A stretch of DNA of 64,000 bases from Mugil cephalus. Taxonomy: Eukaryota; Chordata; Actinopteri; Mugiliformes; Mugilidae. The position numbers and the translations under genes are program-made. The notes under the pieces were generated by a model. The model had not been told where the DNA came from. It did no database searches and worked only from the letters and a program-made list of their open reading frames with translations. The stretch is taken from NCBI RefSeq assembly GCF_022458985.1, contig NC_061783.1:14577913-14641912 (forward strand), given 5' to 3'. Below, one piece after another: positions 24,893 through 37,135 of the stretch (the stretch's first letter is position 1; each line of letters begins with the position of its first letter).

Positions 24893-25540
24893 TTGAACAT
24901 TCCTTGATATATTCAACATTTAGACTACTGACTCATTTTGATTAAAGGCTTTCACTCAACCACAAGTTTCCCTCCTGTATAACATGCTGAAATGAAACTG
25001 ACATCTCCATATATTTCCACTATAGGTACCAATACAAGTGCAGCTATCACGCGTAATGACTAAAAAGCCAACTGCAGATAATGAAAGAAACTGAATATAG
25101 AAATCATCACACTTTCCTGTTCCCCCGTGTTGTTGCTAAACGACGGAGTGACACATGCTGGTTATTCATCGGCCACAGCAGCTCTGTGAGTCGGCGTCTC
25201 CGGGGTCAGCCAGTTGGAGATGGATAGGTTATTGATAAATGTAGCTTTTCACATGGTGTAATGTGCTAGGTTTATGGAAATCAATTTATAACACTATTGC
25301 ACACTAGACAATCTATTAAGACATGGCTTAAGATTTCCCTCTCCAGCCCTACAGGAGGATGACAGCTGGTTCAAAGAGCCTGTTTGTATCAGGCAGGAGG
25401 CTCACTGTCTCCGACCTCTGACTGCTGCTTCTGATCAGTAGTCACAGCTGGTTTTGGCGTCTTATCCTGGAAGCCTACGTATGCAAAAAGGGCTATCAAC
25501 AAACTGAAATCTTGATCTTGAAACGTTCAGTTCTACTATA
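24893..25540. other. Unannotated stretch
   Basis: No gene or repeat family was recognised. Confidence 0.35.
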
Positions 25541-26366
25541 ACACAGGGCAGACATGTACAACCACTGACAGGAGAAGTGAATAACATCTTGTCACAATAC
25601 AATGTTTCGCTGGGAAACCTTTGAACCCTGAACAAGCCTGATCCACAGAGGCCCCTCCCCTTATACTTACAGGACCCAAAGGCCCCCCACTAACAACATC
25701 CTGTTGCCAGCAGGCAACAACCTCCAGGTCTGATAAATGAAGCCCATGTGGAAGTGCAAAAAAGTGCAGTTCATGAAGTGGCCACTGGAGGCTGTCTCCA
25801 AAAAGGGAGCAAATCCCCATAGACTTCCAAAGTCCAACTTTACAGCAATATTAAACATGTTTACAGTCTGGCACAAAAAAAAAAAAAAAACGATTTTGGT
25901 CTAAATGGTTTATTTCAGTATTCATGACAACTGTACTGTTGATGATTTTTTTTCTAACTCTTTGTTTATTTTTTATGAAGGTCTAATTCGGCATAATTGA
26001 GGGCATTCCCGTTTTGAGTGACAGGCGGTAGCCTGAGCTAACAGGTAGCAGAGAGTTGGGTGGGCGGGTCTCAATGTCCGACACAACCCCCCATGTTCAT
26101 ATTTGGAATATTCGCATGTGAGTAAAGCTCATCCAACATGGCAACCGCAGGCTCCACCCACTTCGGGCTTCATTTTCAAGGTTCAGAATCCAGTGGGTGA
26201 CGCCACAATGTGTTTGTCCACAGTATATACAGTCAGTGGTTTCCAGACACCACAGGACATCCTCAGGAGACCGATGTCCATTCTCTGATCAGTCACAACA
26301 GTTTTGGAGGCACAAAGGAGACCGACACAATGTTATAAAGGTGGTCATAATGTTATGTCTCTGTGT
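25541..26366 (+). mobile_element. Tc1-like MITE interrupted by another repeat
   Basis: The left part (25541-25709) shares 'accactgacaggagaagtga' and 'gatccacagaggcccctccc' with the 5346-5823 element. The right part (26240-26366) has 'ccagacaccacaggacatcc' and 'ggtggtcataatgttatg'. They are separated by an unrelated insert of about 530 bp (25710-26239). The two halves line up in the order expected for the uninterrupted element, so the insert came later. Confidence 0.7.
25710..26239. mobile_element. Repeat nested inside the Tc1-like MITE
   Basis: The insert contains 'gtggccactggaggctgtct', 'cataattgagggcattcc' and 'gacaggcggtagcc' in the order of a common fish interspersed repeat. It ends 'cagtatatacagtcagtgg', which resembles the right terminus at 7659-7681. 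It is bracketed by near-identical hexamers 'ttgcca' (25704-25709) and 'tttcca' (26240-26245), a possible target duplication. An A-run of about 17 lies near 25871-25887. Confidence 0.6.
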
Positions 26367-28755
26367 AAGAAATTCAGTTCAGTGTTGCTGTTTTTTTTAA
26401 TTTAATAAAAATTAAAAACTGTCTGCAGTTGCTGGACAGAATCCAGATCCTGAAACTCGCAGATAAAGTTCTAAGGAGGTCGTGACAATGTAACATGTTG
26501 TTACACATGCTCTGATTTCTCCAAAGACGGAACCATTTTCACTACAGTGTTATCTGCGACTCACAATCAGCCCATTTTTCTAGCCTATTACCGTTTATTT
26601 TTTGGTCTTTCTTGCAAACAGCATATGCCAGATAGATGTGTAAATGGAAATAGCTCCAAATTTCAAACAGAGATTTAGTGTATAATGCAGCGAAATATGG
26701 AGTGGCTAACCACCTATTGTGCTCTTTCCGTGTGTAGACGCTGCCGTGTGGCCTGCAGCCTCCAAACTCTGCTCCTTTTCAGTGTAAATTGTTTTTGTGT
26801 TGCCTAAGGTGAAATACAGAAGGATAATTTAACGTCTCTTCGTGTCGTAAAAGACTCAATTACGGTTCATATGAATGTTATTTTCTCCCGCATTCGGCAT
26901 TGCTCTCAGGTTTGTTTTCTTTCTCTCTCTTTTTTTTTTTGCATTTCTGTCCAAAGGATTGCCACAAACCATACATGTCATCTGAATCCCTCCTCACAAT
27001 TAACAGCAATAAACCAGCGTCCAGAAAAGACAGAAATCAGCAGCATCTGTGCTTCGGAAACCCGCCGAGGCAATGCCAATTATGAGAACATAAAAAGAAT
27101 TTCAATAAAGGCATTCACTGAATTGTTTTCAATAAACACCAATCAACACTAAAAACTAATTATCTTAGTGGCTGTGAGTGATTTGATACAACAATGCAGG
27201 GATCAAGTTGAAGAGATTCAAAAGTTTGGCACAGCGTTTGCTGTCGTGCACGTGGACACCATTCTGATATCTATTATAGTGCCAGATGAGAAGTTAAGTT
27301 GTTAGTGCTATAACTCTCGACTGTTTTGTTTTCTCACTATGGATGATGGTTCAACATATTTCCACGGTGTCCAATTCTGAAGAGCAGAGTTCATCAATGC
27401 AAGATGTAACCGACCCTATAGCTCATTGCATGTAGAAGATATCAGGATCAAGAGTGGATGTGCTTAAAAAAAGAATTTAAAAGAAGAAAAACATGGTTTG
27501 ATATAAATAAAATACGGTTGAATCAAAAATCTAATTTCATGATATTTAGTAACAGAGTTAAAGGCACTGGAACTGTATCTTGGTAAATGAAATGAAACGT
27601 GACTATTTTATTTTATTATCATTATTTTTGCTGCTTATTGCGTAGTTGTTTTAATTTAAGTTTAATTTAAGTCAAGGGGCAGATTATATAAGATTATTCT
27701 TCTTTCTGCTCCCTTTCATTGAGATTGAGGGAACATTTGTGTTGATCTAGTTTGCATTTTTGCTTTAGCAACACTTCCCACTGGAGACAAATAATTGGAT
27801 CAAGCAGTTATTAAGTGTCACTGTTTTCTATTCATCGGCTTATTGGAGGTTCCCACTGATTGAAAATTCCTCCCGATCCTGTTCTGATTAGTCTTTTATT
27901 GTGACCGTTAGCAGCGTATGATGTTAACTTCGTCATTAAAGATGGTGAATGTGCTGATGTTCAGACGAATAAAACATTTCTAACATCTTGGTTTATAAGT
28001 CTAAAACAGGCAGTAAAAGACATTCCTTTAGGGGTGAACGGGTTCTCTAGAGGTACAAAATGACATGATGCTGATGCCGGATTAGATCCCTAAAAGTTAT
28101 TATCAGTATTAGCCGGAATTCATTCAATAATATACATCTAATTTCTCACTGGCACCACTGTGACATTAGACCAAAAGTCGAAAGAGTGAATGACCATGAA
28201 TATCCGTATAAAATTTCATAGTAGTTCACCTCATAGTTGTTTGAGAAGTTTGAGTTCATACCACTACGGCATAGCAAAAAAGAAAAAAAAAAATCAAGGA
28301 ATGAATGTAGATAGAACCTGGAAGCTGATTTCTTTCTGCTGGTTTGATAATGTCAGAGTGGCATGTAAAACCCGAGCACTGTCAGAAACGGTGAGAGGAA
28401 CACAGGAAACGGAAATCTATTTGACAGAAGTGTTCAATATCAAGTTCAAAGTGTGCTCTCAAACAGTGATCTCCTTCTGTATTACCCAGTTCGCTGCTCT
28501 GCCTTCAGGCTCAAACTGCAGCTTACCAAAGATTAGGAGTCATCGTTACTCGTTACCTCGCACTACAGTCAGATAATTTAAAAAGATTCAAATCGTAATG
28601 ATTTTGAGTCTTTTCTCCATCATCCATGTGGTGAATGTGGTGTTTTTATATTTATTTGCTATAGATTTAGTCTTTTAACTGTTCTTAAATGTTCATGTTT
28701 CTGGCTACAACCAGTTTGCCTGTACATGATCTTAATGTAGACTGAACCACAATGG
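26367..28755. other. Unannotated stretch
   Basis: No supported gene was found. A T-run lies at about 26931-26940. Short frames at 26871-27152 and 28190-28576 show no family motif. Confidence 0.35.
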
Positions 28756-31087
28756 TTAAAACACATTTATTTGGAGGGCGCTGCCTCTTTCTGTCTGTGT
28801 CTGAGAGAGTCTAACACTCCCTGACTTAACTAGAAGGTACGCAATCTCTCTTGATGTTATACATGACTTCACACGGCACATTTTGTGCACGGCAGCGGCG
28901 GCGGTGTGTATGTGTGTGTTAGCTTCCCGTTCACGACTCCGACCAGCACTGCCAGGGCGAATTTTCTGAAGGCTAAACGTGTGTGGTCTCTCCAGACAGG
29001 GCCTGCCACCCACTCCCCTGACACTTGGGTGAGATATGGAGAGAGACGGAGCGCGCTGCGGAGGAAATATCTATGTGTTGAAACGCTGAAACATACACTG
29101 TCTTCCTCCCTTTTCTTTGCTTTTCCTCCCTCCTCCTCCTCCCTCCTCCTATCCACCATCTGCCCAACCTCAGGCTCTGTCAGGACGAACCTTTAACCGC
29201 AGTGAAATTGACAGCATTTAATCTTTATCTGAACATGTTCGTATCACTCTGCGGCTTGGCGCGCACTATTTAATCACCTTTCATCAGTATCCGCGAAACC
29301 AGAAATCTTAGGAATTAAATTGCGAATGACCCAGCAGCTGACTGTTAAATGGAGAAAATGAAAATGGACTCTCCGAACGCAAGGTTTTCTCACGGTGACG
29401 AAATGTTCAATACTGTCAACCTAGTTGGAGTAATCTACGAGGGCTCTGCGGGGCATGAGATGCCTCTGCCGATAGTTTTATTTAATTTAAACTGCAGGTT
29501 AACCGTTTGATCTCTGCGCGCAGGGTGAAACTTAAACACTAAATACACAGAGCATGACAGATGTTCTGTTTTTAAGCCCCAGCCATATATTTTGTCAGGT
29601 TTTTACACTGGGCTCCAGTACAAGGAAAGAAGTCTGGCTCCTGAAGAGGGGAGAGGGGGAGGAGAAGGAGGAGGAGGAGAAACTACTGATTTGGATCTCA
29701 GCATGAAAATCTGAAGAATCCCTGACTTGCAATAGTGCAGATGGTCAAACAGCAGGTTCTGTGACTGTTATTGTCGATATATTGAGGACGAAGAAGAAGA
29801 AGAAGAAGCAGAAGTTTTGGGTTTTGGTTTCAGAGGGTTCATATCTTTTACTTACTGGGGTAAATGAGGCAACGCAAACATGTGAAGTATTAGCAAGAAA
29901 AAAACATCATATCATCATGAAATTGAGTCGAGCACAAGTTTTAAGTAGCATAAAAATGAACCAAAGTGAAGTGCAAGCGTCTTAAGACAACTTGGGCCTG
30001 AATGCACGTGTCAAAACACTGTGTTTATAGCCAGCTGCTTTCGAGAAGCCAGAAGGTGGGGTGTCCTTCTTTACAGATTTATGTGGTGAAACAGGATGTA
30101 TGTGAATTAGGTACACTTCCCGAGGGAGCACTATCAGCGGCAGCAGCATTGGCCACTGTCAGTGTGAGAAGTCAACCGGGAACCTTTGTTAAATCAGTTG
30201 TGATGGCTGTACCGTCAGCCACGGGCATCTGTGGCCAAACTTGGCTGCCATTTTCTGTCCTCTTAAGTGAGCAGTCAGTCAGACTGTCCTCACTCGCTTC
30301 TTCACTGTACATTTATATATAAAAACTCAAACTGCTTTATGGTTGATCTGGAAAGTTTGTCGATGAGTTCGTGATTTACTCCTTTGCTTTTGTTGACCTG
30401 ATGTAATATTTAGTTGGCAAACACCTCCGCGTTGTAAGTGTCAGCGCCATAAAAGAGTAAATCTGTTACGCAGCTCCGCCACGGAGGTGTGTGTCTGGCA
30501 CTCCTTGCTGGCTCACTCATGATGAACAAAGGTCACGCTGGAAATTTTGTTGATGAATAGTGCCCTGTCTGCAAATCTTGATTAAATGTTTCACCAACTT
30601 AAAATTGACATTGTCACTTGTCATTGAGGTGTCCTCTCCAGGTGTGTATGCTCGGTTTCCAGTTCATTAGCACCTAACTAAAACCAATTCAGCCTAATAC
30701 AACAGTCCGGCTGTAAATCCTGCCCTCGGAAAGGTTGTGCGCTCTCGGTCTTCAGATCTAGCTGTTTCAGAGAGGTGTTAATGTATTATTATGTTTGAGG
30801 CTGTGTTGCTGAATGGCAGTTTATTCCACTGAGCTGTGTATCTAATAGTATAGACTACAGTGATCCTTAATCCTGCAGAATTATTACCTTGATGTCTTGC
30901 GTGTAAGATTTAGCGCCATCTATCTGTGACGTTGCAGACTGCAGCCAACTCTCTCCTTTTGTCCCTTCAACCACTTCCCAGAATCTACTTACAACCACCA
31001 CACCGAAGCTGAAAATGTTTGGTTTGACACCCAGCATGCCGTGTTCATGGCATCTAAGCCACCCAAAACACATATATACACACACAC
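28756..31087. other. Unannotated stretch with small simple repeats
   Basis: It contains a pyrimidine-rich patch (about 29100-29155), a (GGA)n patch near 29655-29680 and (GAA)n at about 29787-29812. Four overlapping frames on both strands at 28756-29196 contradict each other and have no family motif. Confidence 0.35.
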
Positions 31088-31088
31088 T

Positions 31089-31120
<32 letters not shown>
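31088..31120. repeat. (TA)n microsatellite, followed by a short (GA)n
   Basis: About 13 TA units follow a short CA run and end in 'gagagag'. Confidence 0.9.
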
Positions 31121-31121
<1 letters not shown>

Positions 31122-31510
31122 TTCATATCAAGTATGTATTCGTTCTATTGGATCTCACTCAATGTAGAACAAGCCCTCATAACATTAGCCACAAAATAAG
31201 TCGATTGTTTCAAATTTTGTTTTTCTCATCTGTCTGTGCATATTGATTGTTGAAATGGAGGAGACAGGATGCCAGCCACGGACTTCAGCGTCAAAATCGA
31301 ACTCCAACCTCCTCGGTTTAAACACAGTATCAACACCTTCTGAAAGAGAACGTCATTTGAGGCACAACCACAAGAGGTCACTTGACAGTAAAAGGTAAAC
31401 ACAGCAGGTGATAGGTCTTCAACAGGGGGTCCATGACCCTAGAGGGGCCACGGAGGCGCTGCAGGTGTGGGTGGGAGGGTCGCAAAATCTTTGGTTGTCT
31501 AGACAATATA

Positions 31511-31712
31511 CAGTGGGGGAAATAAGTATTTGATCCCCTGCTGAATTTGTAAGTTTGCCCACTTCCATAGAAATGATCAGACTCTGGTTTTTATGGTTGT
31601 TTACTGGTTATGGGTATAGACAGAATATCAGTCGAAAATGCATAAAAAACACACAATCTAAAAGTTATAAATTGTTATGTATTTTATTAAGGGAAATAAG
31701 TATTTGATCCCC
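31511..31712 (+). repeat. Tc1 terminal inverted repeat, left (IR/DR)
   Basis: This holds the outer 'aaataagtatttgatccc' transposase-site motif at the tip and an inner copy at 31691-31712, about 160 bp apart. In Tc1 elements of this class such paired direct repeats are the transposase binding sites. Confidence 0.9.
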
Positions 31713-31726
31713 AAGCACAACACAAG

Positions 31727-32791
<1,065 letters not shown>

Positions 32792-32905
32792 TTATATACA
32801 TGACGAGTTAAGATCAGGAGTATTGGTAATTAGTTGACTGAGCACAGCTCCGTGCCACATGCGCACCAGCCAATCTGTAGGAGCCTGAATTCTAAGTGAA
32901 TTGTT

Positions 32906-33104
32906 GGGGATCAAATACTTATTTCCCTTAATAAAATACATAAAAATTTATAACTTTTAGATTGTGTGTTTTTTATGCATTTTCGATTGATATTCTGTCT
33001 ATACCCATAACCAGTAAACAACCATAAAAACCAGAGTCTGATCATTTCTATGGAAGTGGGCAAACTTACAAATTCAGCAGGGGATCAAATACTTATTTCC
33101 CCCA

Positions 33105-33107
<3 letters not shown>
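32906..33107 (-). repeat. Tc1 terminal inverted repeat, right (IR/DR)
   Basis: This is the inverse of the left repeat, differing at about two positions by eye. The inner motif lies at 32906-32927 and the tip ends at 33107, followed by TA and a (TA)n run. Confidence 0.9.

Positions 33108-33136
<29 letters not shown>
33108..33136. repeat. (TA)n then (T)n at the Tc1 insertion point
   Basis: A run of about 14 TA units and then T's abuts the right end of the Tc1 element. The TA target duplication is part of the run. The unsplit relative at 18.7 kb has a T-rich, not TA-rich, centre, so expansion may have followed insertion. Confidence 0.85.
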
Positions 33137-33144
<8 letters not shown>

Positions 33145-33336
33145 TTATTATTTCCCCCCACAAATTCAAATTTCTTCGAATACATCATTAACATGATAAT
33201 AATTATGTATATTTATAAAAAGCACTAGGCCGAGTTTAATATAGAACACATGTGGTGGGTAGTGGGTCCCTACATAATTTCTCCATTGGTTTGTGGGTCC
33301 TGGGCCTGAAAAACGTTGAAGACCCCTGCAGTAGGT

Positions 33337-33733
33337 AGTTTAAAAAGTGTGAACAAACAGGCAACGCTGATATTTTTCCGGTGATGGTGCCTTCCAGCTA
33401 TCAGAGCGTATCCGTATTGAAAACACAGAATACGGATGGTGATTATTTCTTGGTGTTGACACAGTTGGATTCGTGGTTCAAGCTCTCGTCTCACTCTCCG
33501 ACACGCACACACTTCACAGCGATTGGCTGAAGTGCGCTCCATGACAGGGTGAGAACGACAACAAATTCGCAGTTCAAATCTGATTCGGCCTCCTTTCGTC
33601 TGCAGCCTCCTCAAAGAAGAGAAGTGATTTGGTGACCGGGCAGACAACACTTAAAATCCCCACAGGCCGAGTAAACTGTGGGAGCAGTGACTGAGAGGTA
33701 ATCCACTTTCCTGAAGTGCTCTTCAGCAAAGCA

Positions 33734-33736
<3 letters not shown>
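33337..33736. other. Unannotated stretch
   Basis: No gene was supported. The minus-strand frame 33650-33270 runs into the hAT-like end and has no family motif. Confidence 0.35.

Positions 33737-33769
<33 letters not shown>
33737..33769 (+). repeat. Poly-A tract, 33 uninterrupted A
   Basis: Thirty-three consecutive A's. They follow a 'gtgctcttcagcaaagcact' sequence, so this may be the tail of a retroposed element on the + strand. No recognisable retroposon body precedes it. Confidence 0.9.
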
Positions 33770-33772
<3 letters not shown>

Positions 33773-34929
33773 GTGCCGCTGACACCAGACGACTGCAGTT
33801 ACATGCAGCTTGAAGGTGTGAGCAAACGTGACTGATACTGGAGTGTGTGAGTGCGAGGTTGGGGGTGCTGCAGCCGCTCTCAGCTGCAGCAGCTTGTGAT
33901 TACATGCTACACCATTTTGTAATTTCATGAATCACAAGAGACTGCATGCCTACTTTAAAACTTTTAGATTTTTTGGCTGCAGTAACAATGGCTTTAGTGT
34001 TATGTGAGGTGTCTGTTTTTGTAATAACGATACATTACAGTGGATGAATAGGCCAAGGTAATAGAAGTGTGTATGAAAGGGGAAAGAAGGAGAGAGGGAA
34101 AACAGCCGAAGGAGAAAGAACGTACGCATGTGTGTCAGAGAGAGGGAGGGAGGAAAAGGGGAGGCAGACTGAAAGTGCCTCTCCATCTCTTGAGCCTTGG
34201 GTAGCATTGTGTTTGCCAATCTCTGCTTATTTATGTGTGTCTGCATGTGTCAGGAGGGAAATATGGCAACAGTGCCATCTAGTGCACGCACCAATTTGTA
34301 GTTCATTGCAAAGTAGCGGTGCTCGGTGTGTTAAAATAGTGGAGAAACAGACAAAGGTTCAGATATGATGGTCCTCTTGAGCTGCATTCAAACTCTCAAC
34401 TTTGTTTCCTAGTGTTATTGTACTGATTACCCTCCCCTCTCTATGGCTTGAAGAAAAAGTCAAAACATTGCTTTCAGGGTGCTATGCAGATGAATCTGCA
34501 GATACTTGAACTTCCTTAAGATGAGTCATCCATCACAATGACATTTAATCAGCTACAGTTTTTATCAAAGTTACATTATCGTCGCATGGTACTGCAGCTG
34601 TGAGCAGAGGCTGTTTATCAACTGCCCTTCCTGGTGCATTCAAGGATTTTAAGGCACACGGACACTAAGAAGCAGCATACCAAATATAATTCATTTTAAT
34701 GCAAACTTTTTTTCATTTTAATTTATGCTCATGGGACACAGATACAAGTCTTTAGTGTTTCTCAAGTTCCCCGCAGACTCTGTGACTCACTCTGTGAGTT
34801 TGACATGTGGCTCAGAGTTAGGAGTCGTCATTAAGATAGAGACGGTATTGAAGACAGAGACAAAAGTGGCTAAAACAAGGAACCTAACACAGGAAACACA
34901 CCTAAAAATATAGATTCTCAGCCAGGAAG
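33770..34929. other. Unannotated stretch
   Basis: No gene was supported. A purine-rich patch lies at about 34070-34175. 'gtgccatctagtgcacgc' near 34270 resembles half of a CTCF core site but has no supporting context. Confidence 0.35.
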
Positions 34930-36111
34930 GGTACAGCTGCCCCCAAGATCACCAGGAAGTGCAGATGCTGTCCTTCAGCAGTTCGATCCACTCTGCAGAA
35001 ATACAGACAAACCAACACCTTGGAAGACAAACCAAGATGTGGGCGTCCAAGGGCTTCTTCAGCAAGAAATGACCGCATGTGCAGGGAAACCGTCGAATGA
35101 CATCACAGGAGCTCCAACCACGGTGGTCAAACCAAACTGGTGTCCAGTGTTCCACCTGCAGTGTATGTGGTTGATTTTAGATCATGGCTTAAGGTCCCAC
35201 AAGGCTGTCAAGAAGCCTCTGATCAATGAGAGACAGAGGTTAGCCTGGCACACGAGAAATGGGCGGTCAGGAATTGGAAGAAGGTCAGATGAGTCCAGTT
35301 TCCATCTTTATCTTCCTCCTGCTAATGTGAGGCTACACAGAAGACCAGGCGAAGCATTATCTCCAGCATGTACAGTACCTACTGTCAAAAATGGAGGAGG
35401 CAGTATTATGGTTTAGGGATGCAAGAGTGCTGCTGGTGTTGGTCATCTCACCGTCTGTGGTGGCACATTGAACTCTGCCAAATATTCGCCAAACCCACAT
35501 GCTCCCTTCTGCACATTCACTGTTCCGTCAAGGTCCAAACTGGATGTTTCAACAAGATAATGCCCCTTGCCACACATCCAGCGCCAGCAGAACTTGGCTG
35601 CAGGAGCACATTATCCAGGTCCTAGAGCGGCCAGCTCAGTCTCCAGACATGAGCCCCACTGACAATCTGTGGTGGATTATGAAAAGGTCTGTTTCAAAAC
35701 GCAAACCAAAAGATTTAGAATTAAAAGTAGTAATTCGAGAAGAATGCTCAACAGTGTGAAAGGCTCGTGGGGAACATGCCAGCCAGGATTAGAGCTCTAC
35801 TGCTAATGGCAGGAGTATTAAATATTAATTTGATGATGTGATGGTTTATTTTTTGTTCAATTTCAAACACATTCTGCAATTTGTTGACTTTGATGCTGAC
35901 TATGTTGAGAACTGGCATATTGAACCTGTCAAAAAATTTTGTTTTGTTTTTCTTGTAAACCATAAACAAAATAAATATAATTTGTATTTGTTTGTGGCTG
36001 TCTAATGCAGTCAAACCTATTTGAAAGATTTTTCCACAAATATTTCATGATAATATTTGAGATTGTGTAAAATTTTAAGGGTGTCCGAAAACTTTTTTTC
36101 CCACCACTGTT
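34930..36111 (+). mobile_element. Degenerate Tc1-like transposon, 5' end lost
   Basis: A + strand transposase remnant (about 34980-35760) is followed by an AT-rich 3' region. The terminus is 'gtgtccgaaaactttttttc' then 'ccaccactgt', ending about 36111 in the manner of a Tc1 terminal repeat. No matching left terminus was found upstream, so the copy is 5' truncated or too decayed to see. Confidence 0.7.
34980..35762 (+). pseudogene. Tc1 transposase pseudogene
   Basis: One frame (about 35039-35416) reads 'KKPLINERQRLAWHTRN', then 'SDESSFHLY' with the first catalytic Asp, and a glycine-rich 'VKNGGGSIMV'. It is stopped by TAG at 35414-35416, where the family normally has the Trp codon TGG of 'VWG'. 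A second frame (about 35553-35756) carries 'MFQQDNAPCHTSSASRTW', 'PAQSPDMSPTDNLWWIMKRS' and 'VSKRKPKDLE'. The catalytic Glu of the 'PIENLW' motif is replaced by Asp ('TDNLW'). Frame shifts, a nonsense codon and a lost catalytic residue make it non-functional. Confidence 0.85.
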
Positions 36112-36655
36112 TGTCAAAGGTAAAGAGGTACAACATAGACCATCTGCTAAATCTGGAGACCCCCACAACGAACAAGAACTGTGGCTGCAGCGGAAACCTG
36201 GCAGAGGCTCACCAGTAAAAACACAAAGCATCTGCTGATGTCTGAGAGTCCAAGACTTCAGCCAGTAATTGACTGCATGATAATCCAAATTTAAAATATG
36301 CTGATTTCTTCTGACATCATGTGCATCTGTCCAATCCCCTGTGCTAAAGTGGTTTTCATCTGCCACAGAGCCATTTCCGTAATTATAGAAATCTGCAAAA
36401 AAAAGTATGGTATGGTAATACTCCTCTCTTTTATGTGGAAAGCCTAAAGAACCACACAAGTGAAATACTAACAGTCTGGACAGTCCCGCTGTGTCAGAAC
36501 TGATGGTATTCCTGTGTACCATCATTTACCAGTCGGCCCAAGAGATCAAACTGTCAGGCACTGTATCAACTGAGCTTACAAGGTGCCCCAGATGCCACAT
36601 GAAGAAGGGAGATGAAGTGGGAATGTATCCAACAAGCTCAATGAAAGGACTATGC
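36112..36655. other. Unannotated; possible repeat remnant
   Basis: The stretch includes 'ctgagagtccaagacttcag', which resembles text from dispersed fish repeats, but no ends or coding motifs could be assigned. The 198-aa minus-strand frame (35929-36525) crosses the Tc1 terminus and this sequence and has no family motif. Confidence 0.3.
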
Positions 36656-37135
36656 ACCGATTAGCTAGGACATTACAACCAACTGGTCATAATCACAGGT
36701 CAACCGAATAACACTGATTATCTTTTTATAATGGCACCTGTCAGTGGGTGGGATGTATCCGGCAGCAAGTGAACATTTTGTCCTCAAAGTTGATGTGTTA
36801 GAAGCTGAAAGTGAACGTTTTTGATTGACTTTGACAAGGGCCAAATTGTGAAGGTTAGACGACTGCCTCAGAGCATCTCTAAAAAGGCAGCTCTTCCCAT
36901 TTTGAAGTGGTCAGTACCCATCACAAAATGGTTCAAGGAAGGAAAAGCAGCAAACTAGTGTCAGGGTCATGTGCAGCCAAGGTTTAGTGACACATGTGGG
37001 GAGCGAAAGATGGGCCCATGTGGTCCAATCCAACGGATGAGTTCTTGTAGATTAAAATGCTGAAACGGTTGATAATGATTTTGATAGAAATGTGTCAGAA
37101 TATTCAGTGTATCACAGTTTGTTCTGCTTGGGGTT
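36656..37135 (+). pseudogene. Truncated Tc1 element: left end and transposase N-terminus
   Basis: It opens with a decayed 'caccgattagctaggacatt' terminus related to the 5.35 kb family. It then holds transposase N-terminal coding remnants on the + strand: 'gactttgacaagggccaaat' (Asp-Phe-Asp-Lys-Gly-Gln), 'agacgactgcctcagagcat' (Arg-Arg-Leu-xx-Gln-Ser) and 'ggggagcgaaagatgggccc'. These correspond to the helix-turn-helix region of an autonomous relative of the short MITEs in this window. The catalytic domain is absent and the frame is broken by small deletions. Confidence 0.65.

Noticed and set aside
35929..36525. 198-aa open frame on the minus strand
   Set aside because: It crosses the terminus of the decayed Tc1 element and unrelated sequence, has no family motif, and its C-terminal part is a translation of AT-rich transposon flank.
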